A stretch of DNA of 64,000 bases from Methylobacterium sp. GXS13 (lineage in GTDB: Bacteria > Pseudomonadota > Alphaproteobacteria > Rhizobiales > Beijerinckiaceae). The position numbers were made by a program, and so were the translations under genes. The notes below the pieces were generated by a model. That model worked only from the letters and a program-made list of their open reading frames with translations. It ran no database searches and was not told the origin of the DNA. The stretch is taken from positions 62,001 through 126,000 of the forward strand of contig NZ_LKKO01000002.1 of assembly GCF_001455965.1 (NCBI RefSeq), written 5' to 3'. This document shows, in pieces, positions 18,103-28,805 of the stretch (position 1 is the stretch's first letter; each line of letters starts with the position of its first letter).

Positions 18103-18160
18103 ACGGGTTCCCCAAGGGCCCGAGGCCCCTTGGCGGGGTATCGGGGCGGAGCCCCGATCC
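18103..18160 (+). repeat. Palindromic intergenic element (family D), copy 3, diverged
   Basis: Hairpins CCAAGGGCCCGAGGCCCCTTGG (about 18112-18133) and ATCGGGGC/GCCCCGAT (18140-18158) reproduce the two-hairpin layout of copies 1 and 2 with changed bases in both arms, which argues for selection or gene conversion on pairing. It ends two bases before the stop of the NDUFA9-like gene. Confidence 0.6.
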
Positions 18161-18161
18161 T

Positions 18162-19382
18162 TCAGCTCATCGTCCGGGTGCCCCAGCGGGTGCCCATGCG
18201 GCTTTGGGCGCTGCCCGGGGAGCTGCCGGCATCGGCGCCGATCGCCGGACCGGACGCGGTCTGCGGCCGGTGCTGGGATTCCGGGGCCATGGGCGTCGAT
18301 GCGATCGAGTCGGGTACCTCCGCCAGGTATTCCTCATCCCGGTCGGTGGCGAACTGGCCGGCCTTGCGGAACGGCCAGAGATAGCCCGGTACCACCGCCT
18401 CGGCGGCGGTCGGGGTGATCCCGATTGCCTCGATGGTCCGGCCCTCAGCCTTGGCGGCCTCGGATACGACGTTGTCGTTCTGGAGCAGGATCACCTGATC
18501 GCGGGTGAGCTTCAGGCTGTCGGGCAGCAGGCCGAAGGTCAGGGTATCGGCGACCTCCAGGAGCCGGGCCTGCAGCTTGGCCACCGGCAGCGGCAGGTCG
18601 ACCACGGCGCGCTTGCGCTGGATCGTCTTCAGCATGTAGCGCACGAGGTGCTCGAGGGTGGCCACTTCGGGACCGCCGAGCTCGTAGACCTTGCCGCCCG
18701 GCACGGCGCCATCGACGGCCCGGGCGATCGCCTCGGCGACATCGCCGACGAAGACCGGCTGGAAGCGCGACTGGCCGCCCGCGAGGGGCAGCACGGGCAG
18801 CGCCCGGGCGAGGCCGGCGAAGCGGTTGAAGAAGCTGTCGCCCGGCCCGAAGACCAGCGACGGCCGGAACACCACGGCATCCGGGCAGGCGGCGAAGACC
18901 CGGGCCTCGCCCTCGGCCTTGGTGCGGGCGTAGAGCGAGGGCGAGGCCGGATCCGCCCCGATCGCCGAGACGTGGATCATCCGGGCGCCCTGCCGTGCGG
19001 CGGCGCGGGCGATCTCCGCAGCGCCGTCGACCTGCAGGCGCGCGAAGCTCTGCGAACCGGTCTCCTGCAGGATGCCGACGAGGTTGATCACCACGTCCGA
19101 GCGCTCTGCCGCGCGGGCCACCGAGTCGGGGTAACGCAGGTTGGCCTGGACGGCCACGATCTGGTTGACCTTGCCGAGCGGCTGCAGGAACAGCGCCAGG
19201 TCCGGCCGGCGCACCGCGACGCGGATCCGGTAACCGCGCTTGGCGAGCGCCCGCACCACGTGGCGGCCCAGGAAGCCGGAGCCACCGAAGATCGTCACGA
19301 GCTGGGATTGCGGGCGCAGCGGGCCCGTGGGGGCGGTGGATGCGGGCATGCTGTCCTGAGGCGTGTTCTGTGGGCCGGTCAT
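18162..19382 (-). CDS. Complex I NDUFA9 subunit family protein (atypical SDR)
   Basis: A 406-residue Rossmann protein. The nucleotide-binding start is QLVTIFGGSGFLGRHVVRAL, followed by VINLVGIL, LYARTKAEGE (the Tyr-x-x-x-Lys-like region is altered) and FRPSLVFGPGDSFFNRF. This is the signature of the NDUFA9-like family, homologous to a mitochondrial complex I accessory subunit. In bacteria its role is uncertain; quinone or lipid-related roles have been proposed. The ATG at 19382 is followed by a proline/serine/threonine-rich tail before the fold, and the C-terminus is a low-complexity Ala/Pro/Gly tail of about 45 residues. It is not near any nuo genes. Confidence 0.85.
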   Translation of the reverse strand: MTGPQNTPQDSMPASTAPTGPLRPQSQLVTIFGGSGFLGRHVVRALAKRGYRIRVAVRRPDLALFLQPLGKVNQIVAVQANLRYPDSVARAAERSDVVINLVGILQETGSQSFARLQVDGAAEIARAAARQGARMIHVSAIGADPASPSLYARTKAEGEARVFAACPDAVVFRPSLVFGPGDSFFNRFAGLARALPVLPLAGGQSRFQPVFVGDVAEAIARAVDGAVPGGKVYELGGPEVATLEHLVRYMLKTIQRKRAVVDLPLPVAKLQARLLEVADTLTFGLLPDSLKLTRDQVILLQNDNVVSEAAKAEGRTIEAIGITPTAAEAVVPGYLWPFRKAGQFATDRDEEYLAEVPDSIASTPMAPESQHRPQTASGPAIGADAGSSPGSAQSRMGTRWGTRTMS

Positions 19383-19594
19383 CGCCGTGGTCTCGGGCTC
19401 TTCGCGCGCGCCGGGGCGCCGTCGTGCGCGCCTACTTAGCCTAAGTTCGGCCCCTTGGGAGCCGCCCATGCGCGCGATGGCGTGATTAGCGCCTGACGGC
19501 GCCGGACGCGACCGGGAACGGGCACCGCCCCCATGCATTTCCACGGACGAATTCGCCGGGCGGCTGCGCCGGCCGGGGCGCGCCGGGGACTGCG

Positions 19595-19789
19595 ATGATT
19601 CTAGGGATGCTCATCTCGGCGGTGATTGCCGTCTTCGGCCTGCTCGTCGCGCTGGGCCTGATCGGCCACCCGATCGATGCACAGCTGATCAGCAACTACG
19701 GCTGGAGTATCCTGATCATCGGCGTCGCACTGTTCGTGCTGTTCGCCTATCGCCGGTTCAGCCGGCCCCGGAGCGGGCGCTCCATCTGA
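19595..19789 (+). CDS. Small two-helix membrane protein, unknown
   Basis: A 64-residue protein made of two hydrophobic segments (residues about 2-24 and 34-52) joined by a short loop, with a basic tail YRRFSRPRSGRS. The ATG at 19595 has only a weak upstream GGGG. I do not recognise a family. It lies between two minus-strand genes with its stop ten bases from the convergent stop of the metallo-hydrolase gene. The hydrophobic pattern and lack of a competing longer frame make it a plausible real gene. Confidence 0.55.
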   Translation: MILGMLISAVIAVFGLLVALGLIGHPIDAQLISNYGWSILIIGVALFVLFAYRRFSRPRSGRSI

Positions 19790-19798
19790 TCGCCTGCG

Positions 19799-20740
19799 TC
19801 AGGCGACCTTGATCCGGCGGCGGACCTCGCGCGCCACCGTCGGGCGGTTGCCGGCCCGACGGCTCACCGAACGGGGGGCGCCGACCGTGATGCTCTGGCT
19901 CTCGCGGGCGATGAAGGCGGTGGGCATCTCCGCCTGGAGGTCGGCCTCCATGTCGCGGAGCGCCGTGTCGGAATGGGCCGGATGCAGGTGGATGATCGCC
20001 AGGGCCTTGACGCCGGCGGTGCGCGCCAGCTCGACGCCCTTCTGCCAGGTCGAGTGCCCCCAGCCACGGCAGGTCGGATATTCGCCGTCGGTGAACATGC
20101 CGTCATAGACCATCAGGTCGGCCCCTGCGACGAACCGGGCCAGCTCGGCGTCGGGCCAGGGATCGCTGTGCTCGATATCGCTGATCAGGCACAGGCGTCG
20201 GCCGCCATGCTCGAACCGGTAGCCCACCGAGCCCTGCGGGTGATTCAGCAGGATCGTGTCGACCCGCGAGCCGTCCGGGAAGGTCAGGGTCTGGCCGGCC
20301 TCGAAGCCGTGATGGTTGAAGGTGCAGCACAGCTTGTCGAGGGTAACCGGGAAGAGCGGCGGCGCGAACAGGCGATCGAGGGTCGGACCGGCCGATTCGC
20401 CGCCGAGATTTCCGCAATAGGTGTTGATCACCCGGTCGGAGTCGAGGACCGCCGGCTTGAAGAACGGAAGTCCCGCCGTGTGGTCGAGATGCAGGTGGGT
20501 GAACAGCAGATCGACGTCCCGCGGGAGATCGGTGCGATGGCCCTGGCCGAGGTTGTAGATGCCCGAGCCGGCGTCGACCACGAACATCCGCTCGCCGCAC
20601 CGCACCTCGATGCAGGGCGTGCTGCCGCCGAATTCGGCGTATTGCGGGCCGCTGACCGGCGTTGAGCCGCGCACGCCCCAGAATCGGAGGACGAGGCCCT
20701 GATCGGCCGCGCAGATGGTCGGCTCGGAACACTTGGACAT
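19799..20740 (-). CDS. MBL-fold metallo-hydrolase
   Basis: A 313-residue metallo-beta-lactamase-fold hydrolase. The metal motif THLHLDH is at residues 81-87, preceded by VVDAGSGIYNLG. Further metal ligands are in LISDIEHSD and the C-terminal IIHLHPAHSD. The N-terminal LRFWGVRGSTPVSG is shared with phosphoribosyl-1,2-cyclic-phosphodiesterase-like (PhnP-type) and related proteins. The substrate is unknown. The ATG at 20740 was preferred to a GTG nine bases upstream. A basic Arg-rich tail (RRAGNRPTVAREVRRRIKV) ends the protein. It stands alone on the minus strand. Confidence 0.82.
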   Translation of the reverse strand: MSKCSEPTICAADQGLVLRFWGVRGSTPVSGPQYAEFGGSTPCIEVRCGERMFVVDAGSGIYNLGQGHRTDLPRDVDLLFTHLHLDHTAGLPFFKPAVLDSDRVINTYCGNLGGESAGPTLDRLFAPPLFPVTLDKLCCTFNHHGFEAGQTLTFPDGSRVDTILLNHPQGSVGYRFEHGGRRLCLISDIEHSDPWPDAELARFVAGADLMVYDGMFTDGEYPTCRGWGHSTWQKGVELARTAGVKALAIIHLHPAHSDTALRDMEADLQAEMPTAFIARESQSITVGAPRSVSRRAGNRPTVAREVRRRIKVA

Positions 20741-20945
20741 GGCGATCACGAATCTGCGGACAGTCGGTCCCGATCCGTTACGATCGAAACCCCGTCGCCG
20801 TTCCGGGAAGGTAGCGCTGAATACGGCAGGCCGACGGGACAGGAGTACCGCTCATCCCCTGCCTTACAATGAATTGGGGGCCCGCACGCCGTCGTGATGT
20901 GCGGCCGCGCACACGGATGGGCCGCTTTCCGGGGCCGGTGCATGC

Positions 20946-22148
20946 CTAAAGACGCTCGGCGGAGGCGATCAGGCCCGCCCCCGAGCCTGCGAGAATCGGA
21001 CGTCCGGCACCCGGGCCGGGAGATTCGCTCAAAGTCGCCGCGAGCAGGGAGGGCAGGCCGTCGCCGTAGCGGGCCGGAAGGCGGGAGGCCAGCACCCCGA
21101 ACGGATCGGGTGCCCGCTCGTAGATCGGCACGAAACCCGCCATCTGCCGCAGCGCGAGCCCGGAATCCGGCCCGCCCCAGGCGGCCCAGACGCTTTCCGG
21201 CACCGGGCGCGGTGCCCGATGGCCCGGCACGACCACCACCTCCTGGCCGGCATAGGCCAGAGCTTCCGGCCGGCTGATGTCGCCCACCGCCCCGCCCCGG
21301 GCCGTGTAGGCCGCCCAGAACGCGTGCTGGCCGCCGTCGGAATAGGTGGTGCGCACGGCGGGTTCCCCGGATTCGGCAAGCGCCGCCATGCGCGCCTCCT
21401 CGATCGCCCGGTAGGTGGCCACCGCTGCTTCCCGGGCGGGATCCCGGGACGGTGCGAAGGCGTAGCGGCCGGCGATCACCGAGACCTGAAGCTCCTCCCG
21501 GCTCGCCTCGAACCGGTCGGACCCGGCCTTGAGCTCGCGCCAGAACCCGATGTTCGGGTCGGTCCGGTGGCGGGCCATGTTCTCGGCACTCATCCGGAAC
21601 GGATAGGACTGGAACTGGAAGGCCGCCTGGCCGCCGTTCAAGGCCTCCCGGGCGATGGCGTAGATCTCGCCGACCGTGTTGTCGGTCATGGCGAAGCAGC
21701 CCATCGACGAGCAGATGCCGTGGACCATCACGGCCGAGCCGGTGCCGCCATGGGCGCGGTCGTAGGCGTTGGGATAGCCGACGTCGAAGGACAGGTAATA
21801 GTGCGAGTTCGGGTTCATCTGGCGCCGGGGCACCGTGTAGAACCCCTCCGGGGTTTGCCGGTCGCCGCTCTTGCGCTTGGGCCCGAGCTGGCCGGACCAG
21901 CGGCAGATCGGGAAGGTCTTGATATGGACGTACCCGGACGGGCCCTTCTTCCAGACCTCGATCTCGGATTCCTTCTTGTAGGCCCGGAACAGCACCGGGG
22001 CGGCGGCCGTGGTACCCTTCTGCGCCATGAGGGCGAGCGTCGCGGCCGGGATCGGCGCGTCGGCTTTCCCAGCCTGCGCTGCACTCGAACCGCAGACGGT
22101 GAGGAGCACGAGGCCGGCGGTGAGGGATCTCGGTATCGGGAGAGGCAT
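20946..22148 (-). CDS. L,D-transpeptidase (YkuD domain) with long C-terminal region
   Basis: A 400-residue periplasmic protein with a Sec signal peptide (residues about 1-26, ending AAQAG). The YkuD domain spans about 50-190, with the catalytic motif HGICSSMGCF at residues 143-152 and Cys151 as the predicted nucleophile. Such enzymes make 3-3 peptidoglycan crosslinks or link proteins to the wall. The remaining ~200 residues have no motif I recognise; they are Ala/Arg-rich with a few aromatic blocks. The ATG at 22148 was chosen for the signal peptide. It follows the pseudo-ABC gene on the same strand, 102 bases after its stop. Confidence 0.87.
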   Translation of the reverse strand: MPLPIPRSLTAGLVLLTVCGSSAAQAGKADAPIPAATLALMAQKGTTAAAPVLFRAYKKESEIEVWKKGPSGYVHIKTFPICRWSGQLGPKRKSGDRQTPEGFYTVPRRQMNPNSHYYLSFDVGYPNAYDRAHGGTGSAVMVHGICSSMGCFAMTDNTVGEIYAIAREALNGGQAAFQFQSYPFRMSAENMARHRTDPNIGFWRELKAGSDRFEASREELQVSVIAGRYAFAPSRDPAREAAVATYRAIEEARMAALAESGEPAVRTTYSDGGQHAFWAAYTARGGAVGDISRPEALAYAGQEVVVVPGHRAPRPVPESVWAAWGGPDSGLALRQMAGFVPIYERAPDPFGVLASRLPARYGDGLPSLLAATLSESPGPGAGRPILAGSGAGLIASAERL

Positions 22149-22250
22149 GAACCGTCCGTGCTGGATCGCCCGGGCGAGGGGGAACCGGGGCCGGGCAGGC
22201 ACGGCATCTCGACCTGCCCGGCCATTGCGGCCGTCGTGAGGCCGTAGCCC

Positions 22251-24836
22251 TCAGGTCAAGGCCGGCTCCGGCTCGGCGGCCTGGGCGGCCTGAGGCGCGA
22301 CGACGGCGCTGTTCTCCACGGCGATCACCGCGTCGAACGGCTCGATCCCGTCGGGCACGCCCGATTCGGGCAGGCAGACAATGACGCCGCGTCCGGCCCG
22401 GGCCTGGCGGAGCCGGGCCAGGCGCTCGCGCACACCCTCGACCGTACGGTCTTCGAGCGTCACCGCGACCACCAGGATGTCGGGTTCCCGGGCGAGGCAG
22501 CGGGTCAGCTCGATCGCCACACGCTCCCGGGCGTTGATGGCGCCGTCCGCCAGCGCGCCGGTGCTCGGCTGGATCTCGACCTTGCTGTCGAGGCCGAGGC
22601 TGTAGACCGAGGCTTCGAGCCCCTCGTCGGCCAGCACCCGCTGCACCAGTGCCCGGACGCGCGGCTCGGCATTGGCCTCGCCGAGGCTGATCCGGCCGAA
22701 CAGCAGGTTCTCCTCGAGGCTGGCTGCCGGATTGACGCGGCCCGGATCGTGGAACTCCACCGCGCCGGCGAGGTGGGGCGGCAGCATCCGGGCGAAGGAG
22801 CGGCGGGCCTGGACGAGCCGCTGCTCGAACGCGTCGTCGATCAGGCCGAAGCGGTGCCGGGACTCGCTGTAGCGCAGGGCCAGGCCGATCAGCCGCGTGC
22901 GGTCGCGCTGGCCCGCCGCTCCCCGGCGCAAACTCGCGGCATTGGGCAGGCGGACAACGAGGTCTTCGAAATATCCCCGCTCAGACGCCTGAAACAACGA
23001 ATAGGCGTCGAAGAGCGGATGGTCGTTGGGCAGATCGGCGAAGATTTCTACCGTGCTGCGGGCAACCGCCAGGCCGATCTCGGTGAGCGGCCGCACCAGC
23101 TCCTCGGCCTCCAGCACCGCGCGCAGGTAGGGGTGCCGGGCGAACCGCAGGGGCGCGAAGGCGCCGCCCACCGGCTCGCCGAACAGGATGTTCTCGCCGA
23201 TGCTCGCCTGATGGTTGTAGCGCTCCGGGTCGAACGGCTCGACCAGGCGCTCGGCGCCCTTGGCCGCGAGCGCTGCCCGCATGGTCCGCCGGGGCGGCCC
23301 GATCGCCGCCGCCAGCCGGGGCTGGGTCGTAGGGTCGAGACGACCGGTCAGGCCGCGGGCGTAGACGAAGCCCTCGAGGCCGGCGAGACGGCAGATCCCG
23401 ATCAGCGCGATGTCGTCGGGGGCGTTGGCCGGCTCGGTGCCGTAGAGCAGGTTCTGCCGGAGCGAACCCTCCATCAGGATCGCCTCCCCGGCCGCGAAGG
23501 CGATGCGGCGGGCGCGCTCTGCGGCGTCGAAGCCGCGCAGGTCGGAGCCGGCATAGGTGACGGCGCCCGCAGTCGGCTCGATCTGTCCCGCCAGCACCGC
23601 CGCGAGCACCCGGGCGCCGCTGCCCCGGCCGCCGGTGATCGCCACGTGGCCCGGCATAACAACGGCGACATCGACGCCGGTCAGCCGCTCGCCGCTGGCC
23701 GGGTCGAAGGCGCCGACCCCCTGGGTCGCCAGGATCCCGGACCGGGGGAGCGGCGGGGCGAGTCCCGTCCGGGCCGCCTTCGCCTGGCGCCCCTGGAGGA
23801 TGGCGATGAGACGCGCCAGGTCGCGGAAGCGCGGCCGGACGGATCTGCGCACCGTCCAGAGCCGGGCACAGATCGCGGCCAGCCAGCCGGCCAGACCGAA
23901 GGCCCCGGTGGCCGCGAGCAGCGCGGCCGGATCGACCGGTGGGGCCGACGGGGCACCCGGCGTCGCGGACCGCCACAGGGCCGTGCCGATGGCGATGGCC
24001 GGGAGGATCACCGCCAGGGCCAGCGCCGGCGCCCGTGCATAGGCCAGCCGGGCCTCGGCACGGGCGACGTTGGTGCGCATCGCCGCGACCCGGGCCGCGA
24101 TCCGCGTCCGCTCCAGGGCGGCGGCCCCGTGGACGCGCACGGCCGGCAAGCGTCGCACCAGGTCGTTCAGGTTGGTCTCGGCCCGGGTGCTGGAGCGCAG
24201 GCGCAGGTCCTGACGGTCTCGGGCGCGCTGCAGGACCAGCCCGTAGGCGAGGCCGATCGCCGCCAAGCCGATCGCTGCGGTCGGGATCAGGCGCGGTGCG
24301 GCGAGCCCCGCGAAGCCGAGCGCCAGGAACAGCGCAGCCAGGGTCATCGCCGGCACCACGATCCCGGCGGCCAGCAGCCGATCGCCCCGGCCGAGAACCT
24401 CGCCGACCAGGCGGGCCAGGCTGCGCGCCTCGTCCCGGGCCCCGGCGGGCGCGTCGAGGATCGCTCGCAGGACGCTCTCCCGGACGGCATCCGCCGCCTG
24501 GTTCTGCGCCTTGAAGCACAGGCGCGCCACGACCCAGCCGACACCCGCCAGGGCCAGCGCGCAGGCGGCGATGCACAGAAAGGCGGCGAGCTCCAGCTCG
24601 GCGGGGCGCATCGGGAAGCCGTGAACCAGCACGATTTCGCGACCCGGCAGCGACAGGGCAAGCCGCAGGAACGGCAGCATCGGCGCCTCGTCGCGCGGCA
24701 GCACCGCGACCAGATCGCGCAGGCACAGCAGGGAGAGGGCACAGAGCGGCGCGCCGATCCCGACCACGAGGGTGACCGCGGTTGCGTGCAGGCGTCGGGC
24801 GGCGCGCCACGTCAGGACGAGGGGATCGGAATCCAT
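22251..24836 (-). CDS. ABC-exporter-like protein with degenerate nucleotide-binding sites
   Basis: An 861-residue protein whose first ~350 residues hold six hydrophobic segments like an ABC exporter membrane domain. The rest resembles an ATPase domain but with key residues lost. The Walker A position reads GGRGSGARV near residue 397 (Lys replaced by Ala), the signature reads LADGAINARER instead of LSGGQ (about 762), Walker B reads DILVVAVTLE and no H-loop His is visible (VIVCLPES). Three copies of a Q-loop-following motif (RQNLLYG about 460, GENILFG about 547, EENLLFG about 709) suggest internal duplication. ATP hydrolysis looks unlikely; a scaffolding role is inferred. The frame is long and intact, so it is not a decaying pseudogene. 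Confidence 0.75.
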   Translation of the reverse strand: MDSDPLVLTWRAARRLHATAVTLVVGIGAPLCALSLLCLRDLVAVLPRDEAPMLPFLRLALSLPGREIVLVHGFPMRPAELELAAFLCIAACALALAGVGWVVARLCFKAQNQAADAVRESVLRAILDAPAGARDEARSLARLVGEVLGRGDRLLAAGIVVPAMTLAALFLALGFAGLAAPRLIPTAAIGLAAIGLAYGLVLQRARDRQDLRLRSSTRAETNLNDLVRRLPAVRVHGAAALERTRIAARVAAMRTNVARAEARLAYARAPALALAVILPAIAIGTALWRSATPGAPSAPPVDPAALLAATGAFGLAGWLAAICARLWTVRRSVRPRFRDLARLIAILQGRQAKAARTGLAPPLPRSGILATQGVGAFDPASGERLTGVDVAVVMPGHVAITGGRGSGARVLAAVLAGQIEPTAGAVTYAGSDLRGFDAAERARRIAFAAGEAILMEGSLRQNLLYGTEPANAPDDIALIGICRLAGLEGFVYARGLTGRLDPTTQPRLAAAIGPPRRTMRAALAAKGAERLVEPFDPERYNHQASIGENILFGEPVGGAFAPLRFARHPYLRAVLEAEELVRPLTEIGLAVARSTVEIFADLPNDHPLFDAYSLFQASERGYFEDLVVRLPNAASLRRGAAGQRDRTRLIGLALRYSESRHRFGLIDDAFEQRLVQARRSFARMLPPHLAGAVEFHDPGRVNPAASLEENLLFGRISLGEANAEPRVRALVQRVLADEGLEASVYSLGLDSKVEIQPSTGALADGAINARERVAIELTRCLAREPDILVVAVTLEDRTVEGVRERLARLRQARAGRGVIVCLPESGVPDGIEPFDAVIAVENSAVVAPQAAQAAEPEPALT

Positions 24837-25183
24837 AGGGCTCCGGGGCGAGTCCGGGGTGGGTCGGCGACGGAATCGGGCCGCCGTGCCCTGGTTGATC
24901 AGCGCATAGGCTCTCGCGCCGCCGGCGGGAAGTGTCTGCGAGGGCGGTGTCAGAAGCGCCGGGTTTGATGATCCATGTTCTAGCTCTCGTCTGGAAAAGC
25001 TCTAGGTTCCGACCTCGGGCGGTCGCGGCTGCCTCCCGGCGCCGGGCCGCTTTGGTCGCATTGCGCGGGCGCTCCGCTGCGCTGCACAGTCAATTCGGGA
25101 CCAACGGTGGGGCGACGCTTGCGGCGCGAGGCTGAGCAGATCGAATTCGTCGACCGGACCGCGCCGTCCTGTGGGGCCGCCTG
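24837..25183. other. Non-coding gap upstream of the act-cox operon
   Basis: These 347 bases separate the divergent pseudo-ABC gene from actA and must carry the promoters of both. I could not pick a convincing -35/-10 pair or operator palindrome by eye. No small gene stands out. Confidence 0.5.
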
Positions 25184-25839
25184 ATGGCGCAGCTGTTCAC
25201 GCCCGGTGCGGATGCGATCTACCGGCTCGCCTTGATGACCGGTGTGGCCTGCCTGGTCGGCCTGCCGGTTCTGGCGGCCGGGATCGTGCGCTCGAACTAC
25301 GTCACCGGGGTCGGCATCGCGCCGGCCCAGCCGGTGCCGTTCAGCCACAAGCACCATTCGGGCGAGCTCGGCATCGATTGCCGCTACTGCCACACCACCG
25401 TCGACAAGGTGGCATCGGCCGGCATCCCGCCGACCCATACCTGCATGACCTGCCACTCGCAGATCTGGACCGGCTCGGACATGCTCAAGCCGGTGCGCGA
25501 CAGCTACGCGCAGGACAAGCCGCTGGAATGGGTGCGGCTGAACAAGCTGCCGCAATACGTCTACTACAACCACTCCGTGCATGTGACCAAGGGCATCGGC
25601 TGCTCGACCTGCCACGGCGACGTGACCTCGATGCAGCTGACCTACCGGGCGAATGCCTTCGAGATGCAGTTCTGCCTGGATTGCCATCGGGCGCCGGAGA
25701 AGTACGTGCGGACGCCCGATCAAGTCTGGAACATGAACTGGAAGCCGCCGGCTGACCAAGAGACCCTGGGGCCGAAGCTCGTGGCCCAGTACCATATCCG
25801 CGGTGGCGCGCGGCTCACCGAATGCGGGATCTGCCACCG

Positions 25840-25843
<4 letters not shown>
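25184..25843 (+). CDS. actA: Alternative complex III subunit ActA (pentaheme cytochrome c)
   Basis: A 219-residue membrane-anchored multiheme cytochrome. One N-terminal hydrophobic helix (about 13-34) is followed by five CxxCH heme sites, with cysteines at 66/69, 87/90, 140/143, 164/167 and 214/217. This matches the pentaheme ActA subunit, which together with ActE carries electrons from the quinol-oxidising core to the periplasmic acceptor. FSHKHHSGELGIDCRYCH contains extra histidines that can serve as distal ligands. Its stop overlaps the actB start by four bases. It is the first gene of an operon running through coxD. Confidence 0.92.
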
Positions 25844-28803
<2,960 letters not shown>

Positions 28804-28805
28804 GC

